DNA from: Siphonodentalium dalli
Lineage: Eukaryota > Mollusca > Scaphopoda > Gadilida > Siphonodentaliidae
Length of the DNA: 64,000 nt
NCBI GenBank assembly: GCA_032622095.1
Contig: CP136068.1
Location: 130,453,989 to 130,517,988 of the forward strand
Reading direction: 5' to 3'
Positions 24,601 to 37,645 of the stretch are shown here, piece after piece; position 1 is the stretch's first letter; each line of letters starts with the position of its first letter. The notes under the pieces were generated by a model. The model was not told where the DNA came from. It was given only the letters and a program-made list of their open reading frames with translations, and did not search any database. A program made the translations under genes and the position numbers.

Positions 24601-25401
24601 CTACACACCTGTTTTGCCGACCCTGTCGTTTCTGACTACTTCATTAATATCCCGTATCGTCAGTTATATATTTTCAACAGAAGAGCTAGGCCATATCTGT
24701 AAACATACCCACATCATAATCAATTATTTCAACAGATATTGCATCAATCTTGTTACTTATGCGTTGTGTATTAGAGGCGCATGTAATAGCATCCTCACAC
24801 CTTTTTCGACATTTTGCCAAAATCTGGGAAATTTTGGTACACTCTGGTAGTATATTGACCCTCAAGCATAACCATATTGAGAAAAAATGAAAATCATGTG
24901 ACGTGATTTTTTCCTGAATTTTCGAAAATTTGACGTCAAAATTTTTTTCTTCCAAAATGTTTATGTCCATTCAATTTCAAAGACCTGTTTAAGACAACAA
25001 ATTGTGGGATACTTGTCACTGAGCTATCCTTTGAGGAAAGAGAGACATTAGAGTGACCACTAAACAATTGTTATCCAGCATTCGCAAAGCCTGCATCACC
25101 TGAAAACTAAACTGCATGCACAGGGTTCATTGCCAACTAACCAGATTATCCTAAGTTGAACCAACAAACCCAAAAGTTTAGCTAGGTAGTCTGAAGCCTG
25201 ATATATACATTGTATTGTGTTGTGCCACTTAACAAACATGCAAAAGGTGGGGGAGGGACTCTGAGGGAGAAATAACACAAATCTGCTAAAAGCAGCAAAT
25301 GTTCCTGAAATTGATATTGTTTGGATGAAAATGCCATTTGCATAATAAACACTGCAATTTCGTGACTTGTTGGTCTGTCTTTTGAACATCGGTATCATAT
25401 G

Positions 25402-25556
25402 TACAGTATTGCCCTAAATAATCGACTCCTTAACCACAGCAGAATTATGAGTAATTTTCAGGATTTAGTCGGAAATGGCAACAAGCCATATTTCCGACTA
25501 AATCCTGAAAAAATTATACTGTGGTTAAGGAGTCGATTATTTAGGGCAATACTGTA
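25402..25556. repeat. 155-bp hairpin (copy 1)
   Basis: An almost perfect inverted repeat. The left arm starts TACAGTATTGCCCTAAATAA and the right arm ends with its complement. The inner stem contains TTCAGGATTTAGTCGGAAAT against ATTTCCGACTAAATCCTGAA, and the loop is about ten bases around GCAACAAGCC. A few mismatches lie mid-stem. It may be a palindromic MITE or a source of hairpin RNA. Confidence 0.85.
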
Positions 25557-25689
25557 TGTTGCGATATGCTATATAAATGTACTGTACATGTCAATATAAT
25601 ACAATATATGCTCTTTTGTTGTATTTGATTTGTTATTTCATCAATTTGAAACAAAAATAATCACACTTTATTATGAACCTGTCTCATTT

Positions 25690-26530
25690 TCATACTTTCC
25701 CAGTAAAGGTACCGGTACTACCGGGTAGTAGTACTAGGGACGCGGTGACAGGGGGTTGGTGTGGGAATGTATCGCCCCCAAACTTTGTAACAAACTAGTT
25801 GGAAATTTCACACCATGCAACAATCATTTTATTAGGGGAGAATTTGTTGTTTTAGACCAACATTTGCATATTATCCTACGTTTTGGTCAAAATTGTGGAC
25901 TGAAATGGCCATCGGTTGGAATTTTCCAACCTTAGGGGATATATCAGGTTGGAAATTTACAACACTTGGAAAGCTTGTGTCCTGGTCGCTCCCCTGTGGC
26001 CAGTCAAAAATTGTTAGTTGATTATAGAAAACAATATTTTCCTACATTTTGTCAAAATTATGTACTGAAATGGTCATCAGTTGGAAAATTTCCAACATAA
26101 CGGGGGTATGAGGTTTGAAATTTCCAACACTATAGGAAGGCTTGATGCAAGTCTATATGCTAGAATTTTGCGATTTTCTTGCTCAGATTTCCAAATTTTC
26201 TCACGCCGGGCCAAACCATGGTCCGCTCGGTGTGTCCTGGTCTTTCGCCCGTGGCCCTGTGAATTTGTCTGGAGCTGGACCACTAGATGTGTAGGATTTA
26301 TGCAATTTTCTGTTTCAGATCTGTAAAATTTGTCATACTGGGTATATAGATCCATGGTTCTGATTCTCCGTCTGGCTATAATGACCACATGATAAGAGCC
26401 ATTACGAATAGGCTATCGGGGGTAAGCCTGCAAGGGGGGGATACGAATGGAATTTCGCAAAACTTGTGTTTAGTCTGATTCAAGGGGGTTCAATTGGAAT
26501 TTCCAAAGGTGGACACCTAACCACGTCCAT
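25690..26530. repeat. TTGGAAATTTCCAAC-rich diverged repeat (copy 1)
   Basis: Blocks of the type CTGAAATGG(C/T)CATC(A/G)GTTGGAA followed by TTTCCAAC recur near 25900 and 26065, with palindromic TTGGAAATTTCC words throughout. The sequence is duplicated at 33021-33861. No coding was seen. Confidence 0.45.
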
Positions 26531-27689
26531 GATTAGTACCGTATCAAGAACAAAAAAGTATATTGTCACCAAATGAAAGGGGACTTGGAAATTACACACC
26601 TGCAGGAAACCCACAACTTTAAAAACATTTGAATATCTGGTCCAGCAAGTCACAGTACATCAACATACAACATCAGCCTTGTTTTAATGTCATGATTATG
26701 TGCTGCCATTTACAGCAGAGTTCCCTATAATCATAGTTATTTACATGTATTATGTTTATCCACCTAAACGTATATACATGTAACCATGTAACACATAGAA
26801 TAATAATTAATTTTCATCATAATAATTAATCAATGATAAATTATTAATTTATATTATGGCCAAAGAAACAAAGAAGAAAGATGTTGATGGAAAATATCTT
26901 CACATTGGTTTTTAATACCCACCAATACACTTTATTCACACCGATTAAATGTGTGCTACAAGACAGTACATCGTCATTAATGTCACTTTCTGCATTGTTT
27001 ATTGTCGATGCAAAAAAATTAATATAAGTTAAAAAGTAAACAGAAGAAATGAAAATTAGTTTCTAAAATTGACACGCATACTGGGATGAAGAGCATCCAT
27101 TTACAGGCAGTTGTGGAAATAGTTGCAAAATGAAATGTTTGAGATGCTGATTTGTCACTGATGACATCGATAGCACAAAACAGAACTACCAGTTTGACCC
27201 CCACCATTCACAAAATATGCACAAATTACAGTGAAGATAATGAGGTTCATACATATTAAAAGAAAAGAAAAAACAAAATCTATGCTAACCCATCTGGGAT
27301 AACTATCCACCAGATGGGCTGAGTGCTCCTTGTCTGAAGAGGGCATACCGTGAATTGGCTGTCTTACTTCCCAACCCAATGAGACATTAAAATAATATTC
27401 TGCTCTGTCTGGAAGCTGCGTGGACGTTGGTATATTATATAAAATTTGGAATTACTGTGGTCAATTATAGAATATACAGTTTTATGTATTGGATAATTTT
27501 GGAAATTAAGTCGAAATCAAGGAGTCTACGGATGAGTGACATCGCGAGGTTAACCTATATATTTATATCTAATGATCGATAGGGTCAAATTGAATATAGT
27601 GTATGTTGTTAGCATTGAAGGAAAGGCGATTCGCACAACACCATTGGAAGAGCTTTTGTAGTTCAAGGTTTAATTCATGTTCTTGTTTC
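26531..27689. other. Unannotated part of the duplicated unit (copy 1)
   Basis: AT-rich, with no recognised gene or element. A short CCATCTGG ... CCAGATGG inverted repeat lies near 27290-27318. It recurs at 33862-35020. Confidence 0.35.
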
Positions 27690-28900
27690 ACGATATTGGT
27701 ATCGGATTTGTGTCATCAGCAAATGATACTGGATTCAAATTTATTGAGTTTCGAATATCATTCGCATACAACAAAAAATGAGAGGACCCAGTATGGACCA
27801 CTGGGGGGTCCCAAGACTAATATTCATGGTTGGAGACTGGCAGTCATGCATGGCAATGTATTGCTTTCTATCAGTCAAGTTGTTCCGGAACCAATCGTTC
27901 GCTATACATTTTATACCATAATGGTGAAGTTTTATCAAGAGAATGTCATGGTCAATTGTATCAATTGCTTTCGATAGGTCTAAGAAAACTGCCATGTAAA
28001 GTCTTTTGATTTTTTGTTGTTCTCTGTACAAATGTTTTCGAGTAAGCTGGAGTAAGTGGAAGATTTGATGGATTGTTGAATGGTTCTTTCTGTATCCCTA
28101 TTGATGCTGGTGTAAGATAATGTGTTTGTCAACAAAGTGAATAAGCCTATTATACATGGCCTTCTCCAGTAGTTTAGAGAATGAAGGCATGATACTAATA
28201 GGCTTAAAGTTGTCTAAAATTTGACGATTTCCAGATTTATGAACTGGTATTGCCTTTGCAATTTTCATTTCCAAAGGAACTACACCAGTTTCAAATAATG
28301 CAATTTCGGGCGTAATCAACTTCTTGACCAGTGAAATGGATAAATTATTGTGTCCACAACTCTGTTTGGGACGTAATGCATTGGACAATGTAACTATTTC
28401 TGCGGGTGATGTCGGGAACACACAAAAAGCTCTTCATATACGAACCCTTTATGATTCTGCCGTTCTGCTAGCGATAGGTATATTGGAACATACACGATTG
28501 CCTACATCTGCGAAGAATTTATTAAAATCTTCAGTAATATCCAGAGCATTAGTTATATTAAATCCATTAACAAATATAATACTCGGCATGCTTTGCTTTC
28601 GTCAACGCTTAATAACTGTATTTAGAATTTCCCAGGTTTTCGTCATAAAACACCTATTATATTCAAACATCCGCTTATAATATGTTAATTTACAGTAATG
28701 CTTTTCTTTATTGAACACTTCAAAGTATTTTTAGTATGTTCTATATTCGTACTATTTGGTGATTTCAGATACTTTTTATATAAACGACGTTTCCTATCTG
28801 ATGAGACTGAAAGACCATTCGTCATCCATTTATGCTTATTACCATGCTTCTTTGTATTGTTGGAAATTGTATTGTCTTGATATTTAGACTGGAACTCAGA
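27690..28900 (-). mobile_element. LINE reverse transcriptase, decayed (copy 1)
   Basis: On the minus strand, the linker before RT reads KHGNKHKWMTNGLSVSSDRK near 28800. It is followed by LRPKQSCGHNNLSISLVKKL, then IPVHKSGNRQILDNFKPISI, FSKLLEKAMYNRL, VFLDLSKAIDTIDHDILLIK (RT block with the first catalytic Asp) and LGTPQWSILGPLIF. The catalytic SFADDT appears in another frame near 27695-27715. The copy is interrupted by frame breaks and ends without a recognisable 3' terminus. The style is CR1/jockey-like. Confidence 0.8.
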
Positions 28901-30040
28901 TGGAGATTGATAGTTACAATGAGTTATTGTTTCCGAAATTACCGTTGTTAGTTTCTGAAACTAAATTTATTTGCAAATGTTAGCTCGATCGAGTCTTGTT
29001 GAGTTTTCTAGGTACTTATGCACCTGAGTACTGATGGGTAATTAGCAGTAAATTGAATGGCGGAGCAGTACTAACTGATGAATGTGTATGCTGCATCGGA
29101 ATCCCCGTTTATATCGCAAAAAGTATCGAATAGTTTCCATGTACATTTTAGGCAGGCGGTATATATAGGCGTGGTCGTATGCACGATGATACTATGAGTG
29201 CTGTCTTTTCAATAGCAAAAGTAATCAACAAATTTAGGTTATCGAGAAATAACTTCAATGGCTAAATATTTGACAACCAATGGTTTGATAGTATTCTGTG
29301 GATTGACAGCCTATCCTTAAATTATTGTCCTTAGCACCCTCAGACACTAGTGTGGAATTTAAAGGGACATATGGAGAATTTTCCACATTGTGCTGGTTAT
29401 TGGAAATAATTAAAAAACATATATACATATACATGAGGAATCTCATATCTTGTAAATGTAACTTCACAAAAAAACTTGTCAATGATAGAAAACTGTTTAT
29501 AAATTGTTAACCCTTTTGAATGCGGTTCATATAACATTATATGGTCGCGTTTTTATTTTGAGTCCGGTGGGGGGAATCGAATTTATTGAAACCGTTGGCA
29601 ACGATTGCATGTTTAAGATAACTGATCAGAATTATAACGTATAGGGTGTCGGCATCCACCCATGTTGAAATAAAGAAGTATACACTAGATAATTAAATAT
29701 GGATAAAATTGAAAGTCCGTTCAGTTTTCAGGCAACAAACCAATAAAAATACATACATATACATGCATAGACACCTGCCTTCTGATCCCTTTACACTAGT
29801 CAGTGGTTCAAGAAACCATTTTCTTATAATTATGATGGTCACCCATGCCTAAACAACCACTGAAGCACTGCCCATTTTAATTGAATGTCACGAAATTCTT
29901 TTTCTAATATATAATCATCAAGACATCATGTTAATGCATACATTTCACTCGATCTGAAGAATTGCAATTTCAGCAATACATTCGGATGCAGCTACCAGTG
30001 TTAATTCGTGCGCACGGGTTTTGTTTTGACATTTATTAAC
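28901..30040. other. Unannotated end of the duplicated unit (copy 1)
   Basis: No gene recognised; AT-rich. It recurs at 36232-37371. Confidence 0.35.
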
Positions 30041-31710
30041 TTGTGACGCTGAACATCCGTAACATTTTTGGATATAATCATATACCAAACTCTGAAATGC
30101 ATGCTCAGGCGGAGTCCGCTGATAAGATAAGATTCATTTCGGTTAAACATACATATCAATTACAGTAAATACAACATATATGATAACACGTAGTAAAGTC
30201 TTATCTAAATATTATGCCCACTGCTTGTGGTCCTAGAGCTAAATTAGAAAAGTTATGAAGTATAGTGTAATTTACATGTGTACATAACAACCATGACCGT
30301 ATAAACGTGTTTCACAGTGAAGTGTATATTACCAATAGCAGTAAGTATGTTGTATATATATAGTATGTACATACCCACAGGGTAAATCGATAACCAATTC
30401 ACGATTCTGGGTTCCTACATGTAAATGTTATTGCTTTATGTGATTACTTTCAATGGTCTATTGGCAAGCGCATTTTGTATACGTTACACCACTCATATCC
30501 GAATGCCAGCCAATCCACCCTCATACACCAAAACCCCACCCAACCAACGCGCAATTACGAACGAATATCCCAGTCTGACGCCTCAACCAACATACACGTG
30601 CGCCCATGCAGCGAATTACTCTAGCGAAAAGCAACATGCCCACACCCTATACCCCACCACCACAAACCCAAACCACAACACACACCAACCCCCATGTGCA
30701 CGTGTACACGATTTCCGATCTATATTGTTTGCATGTGCCGCGATTATTAATGTATGTACATGTATGTATTGTGTATTAAAATGTATACTGTGTCATACCG
30801 AACACGTCCGCCGATTGGAGAATAAACTTTGAGTCTGATTTTATTTATACGCGGTGTTTTAGTTTGGTAAGCCCATGCTGACAACGTGTGTTACATATAC
30901 ATAATAAAGAAATGACAGGCCCATCGGCACCCATATGAGAAGGCACACAAGTGTGCCACACATAATACATTGTGAGCATATGTGTATGGATGTTTAGTGT
31001 TAAAATAGAATCGTCACACTATTATCCGATGACTCTTGAATAAGCCAGACATTGTATAATGTATAGCTATACGATATTTGTATATTCGATAAGATGATTC
31101 AGTTTCATTGTCGCGTAACTGTCTACTCGAGTCTGTAAACTAACATGATTATAATAAATCTTTAATACTTCGTAGCGTTTTGTCCTGAATGTGTGGGATC
31201 ACTTTACTATTCATTCATTCATTCACACCTTTTCGAAATCGCAAATTTGAATGCTGAGATGGATGTTCAATTAATTTAAATTAAAATACATTCATAATAG
31301 ATGTTTACACAATATTTCGAACATGTTACGGATTCATATTTCAGATGAAATTCCCAGTCCAATTGATCAGTCTCAGATACACATACAAACTTTGTGACTT
31401 TAGCATCTATCCGGTCCGACAGTGGTCCCTCTATATCGCGCGCATATTGAGAATGACACTCATGTTTTTAAATTCTGTTAAATCCTATGCTTCTTTGACA
31501 AATTCTGCTATATACCGGCATTTGTTTTGGCAGTGTGGAAGGCCAGGAACTATACTGGTGGATGGATGTTCTCGAAAATTTGAGTGACAAAAGCAACAAC
31601 AAAAATTGAACAAATTCGCACAAAAATATTAAATAGTTTGATCCGGGAGAACTGACTGACAGCGGGAGGGTAAATAATGGGCGTACACATACGTTGTTCA
31701 TTTCTGTTTT

Positions 31711-31931
31711 GCGATGAGAAACAATCATATTCCCATTATCATAATACATGAAAATGACTTTCCCCATTCAGTCTGGTTTGGTAATACCTTCCGGTATCGC
31801 GATACCACGTACACGGGGGTGGTTAAGTGGGGGATAAAAGCAGCCCACAATAATTCGTCTAGGATGAATTATCTCTACCAATACAGATTTTATGTTGGAA
31901 TTCGTTAAATCATCACGCTCAAAAAAGACGG
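31711..31931 (+). mobile_element. LINE endonuclease fragment (copy 2)
   Basis: Exact duplicate of the fragment at 24380-24600. Confidence 0.55.
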
Positions 31932-32732
31932 CTACACACCTGTTTTGCCGACCCTGTCGTTTCTGACTACTTCATTAATATCCCGTATCGTCAGTTATAT
32001 ATTTTCAACAGAAGAGCTAGGCCATATCTGTAAACATACCCACATCATAATCAATTATTTCAACAGATATTGCATCAATCTTGTTACTTATGCGTTGTGT
32101 ATTAGAGGCGCATGTAATAGCATCCTCACACCTTTTTCGACATTTTGCCAAAATCTGGGAAATTTTGGTACACTCTGGTAGTATATTGACCCTCAAGCAT
32201 AACCATATTGAGAAAAAATGAAAATCATGTGACGTGATTTTTTCCTGAATTTTCGAAAATTTGACGTCAAAATTTTTTTCTTCCAAAATGTTTATGTCCA
32301 TTCAATTTCAAAGACCTGTTTAAGACAACAAATTGTGGGATACTTGTCACTGAGCTATCCTTTGAGGAAAGAGAGACATTAGAGTGACCACTAAACAATT
32401 GTTATCCAGCATTCGCAAAGCCTGCATCACCTGAAAACTAAACTGCATGCACAGGGTTCATTGCCAACTAACCAGATTATCCTAAGTTGAACCAACAAAC
32501 CCAAAAGTTTAGCTAGGTAGTCTGAAGCCTGATATATACATTGTATTGTGTTGTGCCACTTAACAAACATGCAAAAGGTGGGGGAGGGACTCTGAGGGAG
32601 AAATAACACAAATCTGCTAAAAGCAGCAAATGTTCCTGAAATTGATATTGTTTGGATGAAAATGCCATTTGCATAATAAACACTGCAATTTCGTGACTTG
32701 TTGGTCTGTCTTTTGAACATCGGTATCATATG

Positions 32733-32887
32733 TACAGTATTGCCCTAAATAATCGACTCCTTAACCACAGCAGAATTATGAGTAATTTTCAGGATTTAGT
32801 CGGAAATGGCAACAAGCCATATTTCCGACTAAATCCTGAAAAAATTATACTGTGGTTAAGGAGTCGATTATTTAGGGCAATACTGTA
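32733..32887. repeat. 155-bp hairpin (copy 2)
   Basis: Exact duplicate of the hairpin at 25402-25556. Confidence 0.85.
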
Positions 32888-35020
32888 TGTTGCGATATGC
32901 TATATAAATGTACTGTACATGTCAATATAATACAATATATGCTCTTTTGTTGTATTTGATTTGTTATTTCATCAATTTGAAACAAAAATAATCACACTTT
33001 ATTATGAACCTGTCTCATTTTCATACTTTCCCAGTAAAGGTACCGGTACTACCGGGTAGTAGTACTAGGGACGCGGTGACAGGGGGTTGGTGTGGGAATG
33101 TATCGCCCCCAAACTTTGTAACAAACTAGTTGGAAATTTCACACCATGCAACAATCATTTTATTAGGGGAGAATTTGTTGTTTTAGACCAACATTTGCAT
33201 ATTATCCTACGTTTTGGTCAAAATTGTGGACTGAAATGGCCATCGGTTGGAATTTTCCAACCTTAGGGGATATATCAGGTTGGAAATTTACAACACTTGG
33301 AAAGCTTGTGTCCTGGTCGCTCCCCTGTGGCCAGTCAAAAATTGTTAGTTGATTATAGAAAACAATATTTTCCTACATTTTGTCAAAATTATGTACTGAA
33401 ATGGTCATCAGTTGGAAAATTTCCAACATAACGGGGGTATGAGGTTTGAAATTTCCAACACTATAGGAAGGCTTGATGCAAGTCTATATGCTAGAATTTT
33501 GCGATTTTCTTGCTCAGATTTCCAAATTTTCTCACGCCGGGCCAAACCATGGTCCGCTCGGTGTGTCCTGGTCTTTCGCCCGTGGCCCTGTGAATTTGTC
33601 TGGAGCTGGACCACTAGATGTGTAGGATTTATGCAATTTTCTGTTTCAGATCTGTAAAATTTGTCATACTGGGTATATAGATCCATGGTTCTGATTCTCC
33701 GTCTGGCTATAATGACCACATGATAAGAGCCATTACGAATAGGCTATCGGGGGTAAGCCTGCAAGGGGGGGATACGAATGGAATTTCGCAAAACTTGTGT
33801 TTAGTCTGATTCAAGGGGGTTCAATTGGAATTTCCAAAGGTGGACACCTAACCACGTCCATGATTAGTACCGTATCAAGAACAAAAAAGTATATTGTCAC
33901 CAAATGAAAGGGGACTTGGAAATTACACACCTGCAGGAAACCCACAACTTTAAAAACATTTGAATATCTGGTCCAGCAAGTCACAGTACATCAACATACA
34001 ACATCAGCCTTGTTTTAATGTCATGATTATGTGCTGCCATTTACAGCAGAGTTCCCTATAATCATAGTTATTTACATGTATTATGTTTATCCACCTAAAC
34101 GTATATACATGTAACCATGTAACACATAGAATAATAATTAATTTTCATCATAATAATTAATCAATGATAAATTATTAATTTATATTATGGCCAAAGAAAC
34201 AAAGAAGAAAGATGTTGATGGAAAATATCTTCACATTGGTTTTTAATACCCACCAATACACTTTATTCACACCGATTAAATGTGTGCTACAAGACAGTAC
34301 ATCGTCATTAATGTCACTTTCTGCATTGTTTATTGTCGATGCAAAAAAATTAATATAAGTTAAAAAGTAAACAGAAGAAATGAAAATTAGTTTCTAAAAT
34401 TGACACGCATACTGGGATGAAGAGCATCCATTTACAGGCAGTTGTGGAAATAGTTGCAAAATGAAATGTTTGAGATGCTGATTTGTCACTGATGACATCG
34501 ATAGCACAAAACAGAACTACCAGTTTGACCCCCACCATTCACAAAATATGCACAAATTACAGTGAAGATAATGAGGTTCATACATATTAAAAGAAAAGAA
34601 AAAACAAAATCTATGCTAACCCATCTGGGATAACTATCCACCAGATGGGCTGAGTGCTCCTTGTCTGAAGAGGGCATACCGTGAATTGGCTGTCTTACTT
34701 CCCAACCCAATGAGACATTAAAATAATATTCTGCTCTGTCTGGAAGCTGCGTGGACGTTGGTATATTATATAAAATTTGGAATTACTGTGGTCAATTATA
34801 GAATATACAGTTTTATGTATTGGATAATTTTGGAAATTAAGTCGAAATCAAGGAGTCTACGGATGAGTGACATCGCGAGGTTAACCTATATATTTATATC
34901 TAATGATCGATAGGGTCAAATTGAATATAGTGTATGTTGTTAGCATTGAAGGAAAGGCGATTCGCACAACACCATTGGAAGAGCTTTTGTAGTTCAAGGT
35001 TTAATTCATGTTCTTGTTTC

Positions 35021-36231
35021 ACGATATTGGTATCGGATTTGTGTCATCAGCAAATGATACTGGATTCAAATTTATTGAGTTTCGAATATCATTCGCATAC
35101 AACAAAAAATGAGAGGACCCAGTATGGACCACTGGGGGGTCCCAAGACTAATATTCATGGTTGGAGACTGGCAGTCATGCATGGCAATGTATTGCTTTCT
35201 ATCAGTCAAGTTGTTCCGGAACCAATCGTTCGCTATACATTTTATACCATAATGGTGAAGTTTTATCAAGAGAATGTCATGGTCAATTGTATCAATTGCT
35301 TTCGATAGGTCTAAGAAAACTGCCATGTAAAGTCTTTTGATTTTTTGTTGTTCTCTGTACAAATGTTTTCGAGTAAGCTGGAGTAAGTGGAAGATTTGAT
35401 GGATTGTTGAATGGTTCTTTCTGTATCCCTATTGATGCTGGTGTAAGATAATGTGTTTGTCAACAAAGTGAATAAGCCTATTATACATGGCCTTCTCCAG
35501 TAGTTTAGAGAATGAAGGCATGATACTAATAGGCTTAAAGTTGTCTAAAATTTGACGATTTCCAGATTTATGAACTGGTATTGCCTTTGCAATTTTCATT
35601 TCCAAAGGAACTACACCAGTTTCAAATAATGCAATTTCGGGCGTAATCAACTTCTTGACCAGTGAAATGGATAAATTATTGTGTCCACAACTCTGTTTGG
35701 GACGTAATGCATTGGACAATGTAACTATTTCTGCGGGTGATGTCGGGAACACACAAAAAGCTCTTCATATACGAACCCTTTATGATTCTGCCGTTCTGCT
35801 AGCGATAGGTATATTGGAACATACACGATTGCCTACATCTGCGAAGAATTTATTAAAATCTTCAGTAATATCCAGAGCATTAGTTATATTAAATCCATTA
35901 ACAAATATAATACTCGGCATGCTTTGCTTTCGTCAACGCTTAATAACTGTATTTAGAATTTCCCAGGTTTTCGTCATAAAACACCTATTATATTCAAACA
36001 TCCGCTTATAATATGTTAATTTACAGTAATGCTTTTCTTTATTGAACACTTCAAAGTATTTTTAGTATGTTCTATATTCGTACTATTTGGTGATTTCAGA
36101 TACTTTTTATATAAACGACGTTTCCTATCTGATGAGACTGAAAGACCATTCGTCATCCATTTATGCTTATTACCATGCTTCTTTGTATTGTTGGAAATTG
36201 TATTGTCTTGATATTTAGACTGGAACTCAGA
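35021..36231 (-). mobile_element. LINE reverse transcriptase, decayed (copy 2)
   Basis: Exact duplicate of the RT remnant at 27690-28900, with the same frame breaks. Confidence 0.8.
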
Positions 36232-37416
36232 TGGAGATTGATAGTTACAATGAGTTATTGTTTCCGAAATTACCGTTGTTAGTTTCTGAAACTAAATTTA
36301 TTTGCAAATGTTAGCTCGATCGAGTCTTGTTGAGTTTTCTAGGTACTTATGCACCTGAGTACTGATGGGTAATTAGCAGTAAATTGAATGGCGGAGCAGT
36401 ACTAACTGATGAATGTGTATGCTGCATCGGAATCCCCGTTTATATCGCAAAAAGTATCGAATAGTTTCCATGTACATTTTAGGCAGGCGGTATATATAGG
36501 CGTGGTCGTATGCACGATGATACTATGAGTGCTGTCTTTTCAATAGCAAAAGTAATCAACAAATTTAGGTTATCGAGAAATAACTTCAATGGCTAAATAT
36601 TTGACAACCAATGGTTTGATAGTATTCTGTGGATTGACAGCCTATCCTTAAATTATTGTCCTTAGCACCCTCAGACACTAGTGTGGAATTTAAAGGGACA
36701 TATGGAGAATTTTCCACATTGTGCTGGTTATTGGAAATAATTAAAAAACATATATACATATACATGAGGAATCTCATATCTTGTAAATGTAACTTCACAA
36801 AAAAACTTGTCAATGATAGAAAACTGTTTATAAATTGTTAACCCTTTTGAATGCGGTTCATATAACATTATATGGTCGCGTTTTTATTTTGAGTCCGGTG
36901 GGGGGAATCGAATTTATTGAAACCGTTGGCAACGATTGCATGTTTAAGATAACTGATCAGAATTATAACGTATAGGGTGTCGGCATCCACCCATGTTGAA
37001 ATAAAGAAGTATACACTAGATAATTAAATATGGATAAAATTGAAAGTCCGTTCAGTTTTCAGGCAACAAACCAATAAAAATACATACATATACATGCATA
37101 GACACCTGCCTTCTGATCCCTTTACACTAGTCAGTGGTTCAAGAAACCATTTTCTTATAATTATGATGGTCACCCATGCCTAAACAACCACTGAAGCACT
37201 GCCCATTTTAATTGAATGTCACGAAATTCTTTTTCTAATATATAATCATCAAGACATCATGTTAATGCATACATTTCACTCGATCTGAAGAATTGCAATT
37301 TCAGCAATACATTCGGATGCAGCTACCAGTGTTAATTCGTGCGCACGGGTTTTGTTTTGACATTTATTAACTTGTTTATGTTCAAGTCTGCAGTTTTCAT
37401 ATATTGGAATATGCTA

Positions 37417-37645
37417 AAAATAAATTTTACGAAGGAAAAGATTTTTATAGACGGTCGACCTTAATATTGTATCGACCTGCGACCGGGGTCAGCGGTTTAG
37501 AAATTTCGAGGTCAAGTGAACATCTGAGCGCCAACCACGAGAAAGTCGGGTACCTTAATTGATTGATTGTCTTCGTGGTGACGTTGTCGATATCCGACTG
37601 CCCATTCAAACGAATTTCGCACAGACCACAAGGTCAATAATTTCT
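37417..37645. repeat. Repeat A1 of the tyrosine-recombinase element
   Basis: 229 bp starting AAAATAAATTTTACGAAGGA and ending AAGGTCAATAATTTCT. It is identical, base for base as far as I compared, to A2 at 49673-49901 in the same orientation, 12,256 bp away. The flanks differ. With B1 and B2 it forms an A1 ... B1-A2-B2 arrangement. Confidence 0.9.

Larger units (their letters stand above)
22710..30040. repeat. 7,331-bp tandem duplication, copy 1
   Basis: The block starting TTGTGACGCTGAACATCCGT repeats at 30041. I found no substitution or indel in any stretch I compared, and internal landmarks all shift by exactly 7,331 bp. The word TTGT stands at all three boundaries (22710, 30041, 37372), a 4-bp microhomology. 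The unit holds a LINE endonuclease piece, a hairpin, a decayed RT and AT-rich sequence, and no caspase exon. It is either a very recent tandem duplication or an assembly artefact. Confidence 0.95.
30041..37371. repeat. 7,331-bp tandem duplication, copy 2
   Basis: Second copy of the unit at 22710-30040. It ends ATTTATTAAC, and then TTGTTTATG leaves the repeat. Only 45 bp separate its end from the A1 repeat of the tyrosine-recombinase element. Confidence 0.95.
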
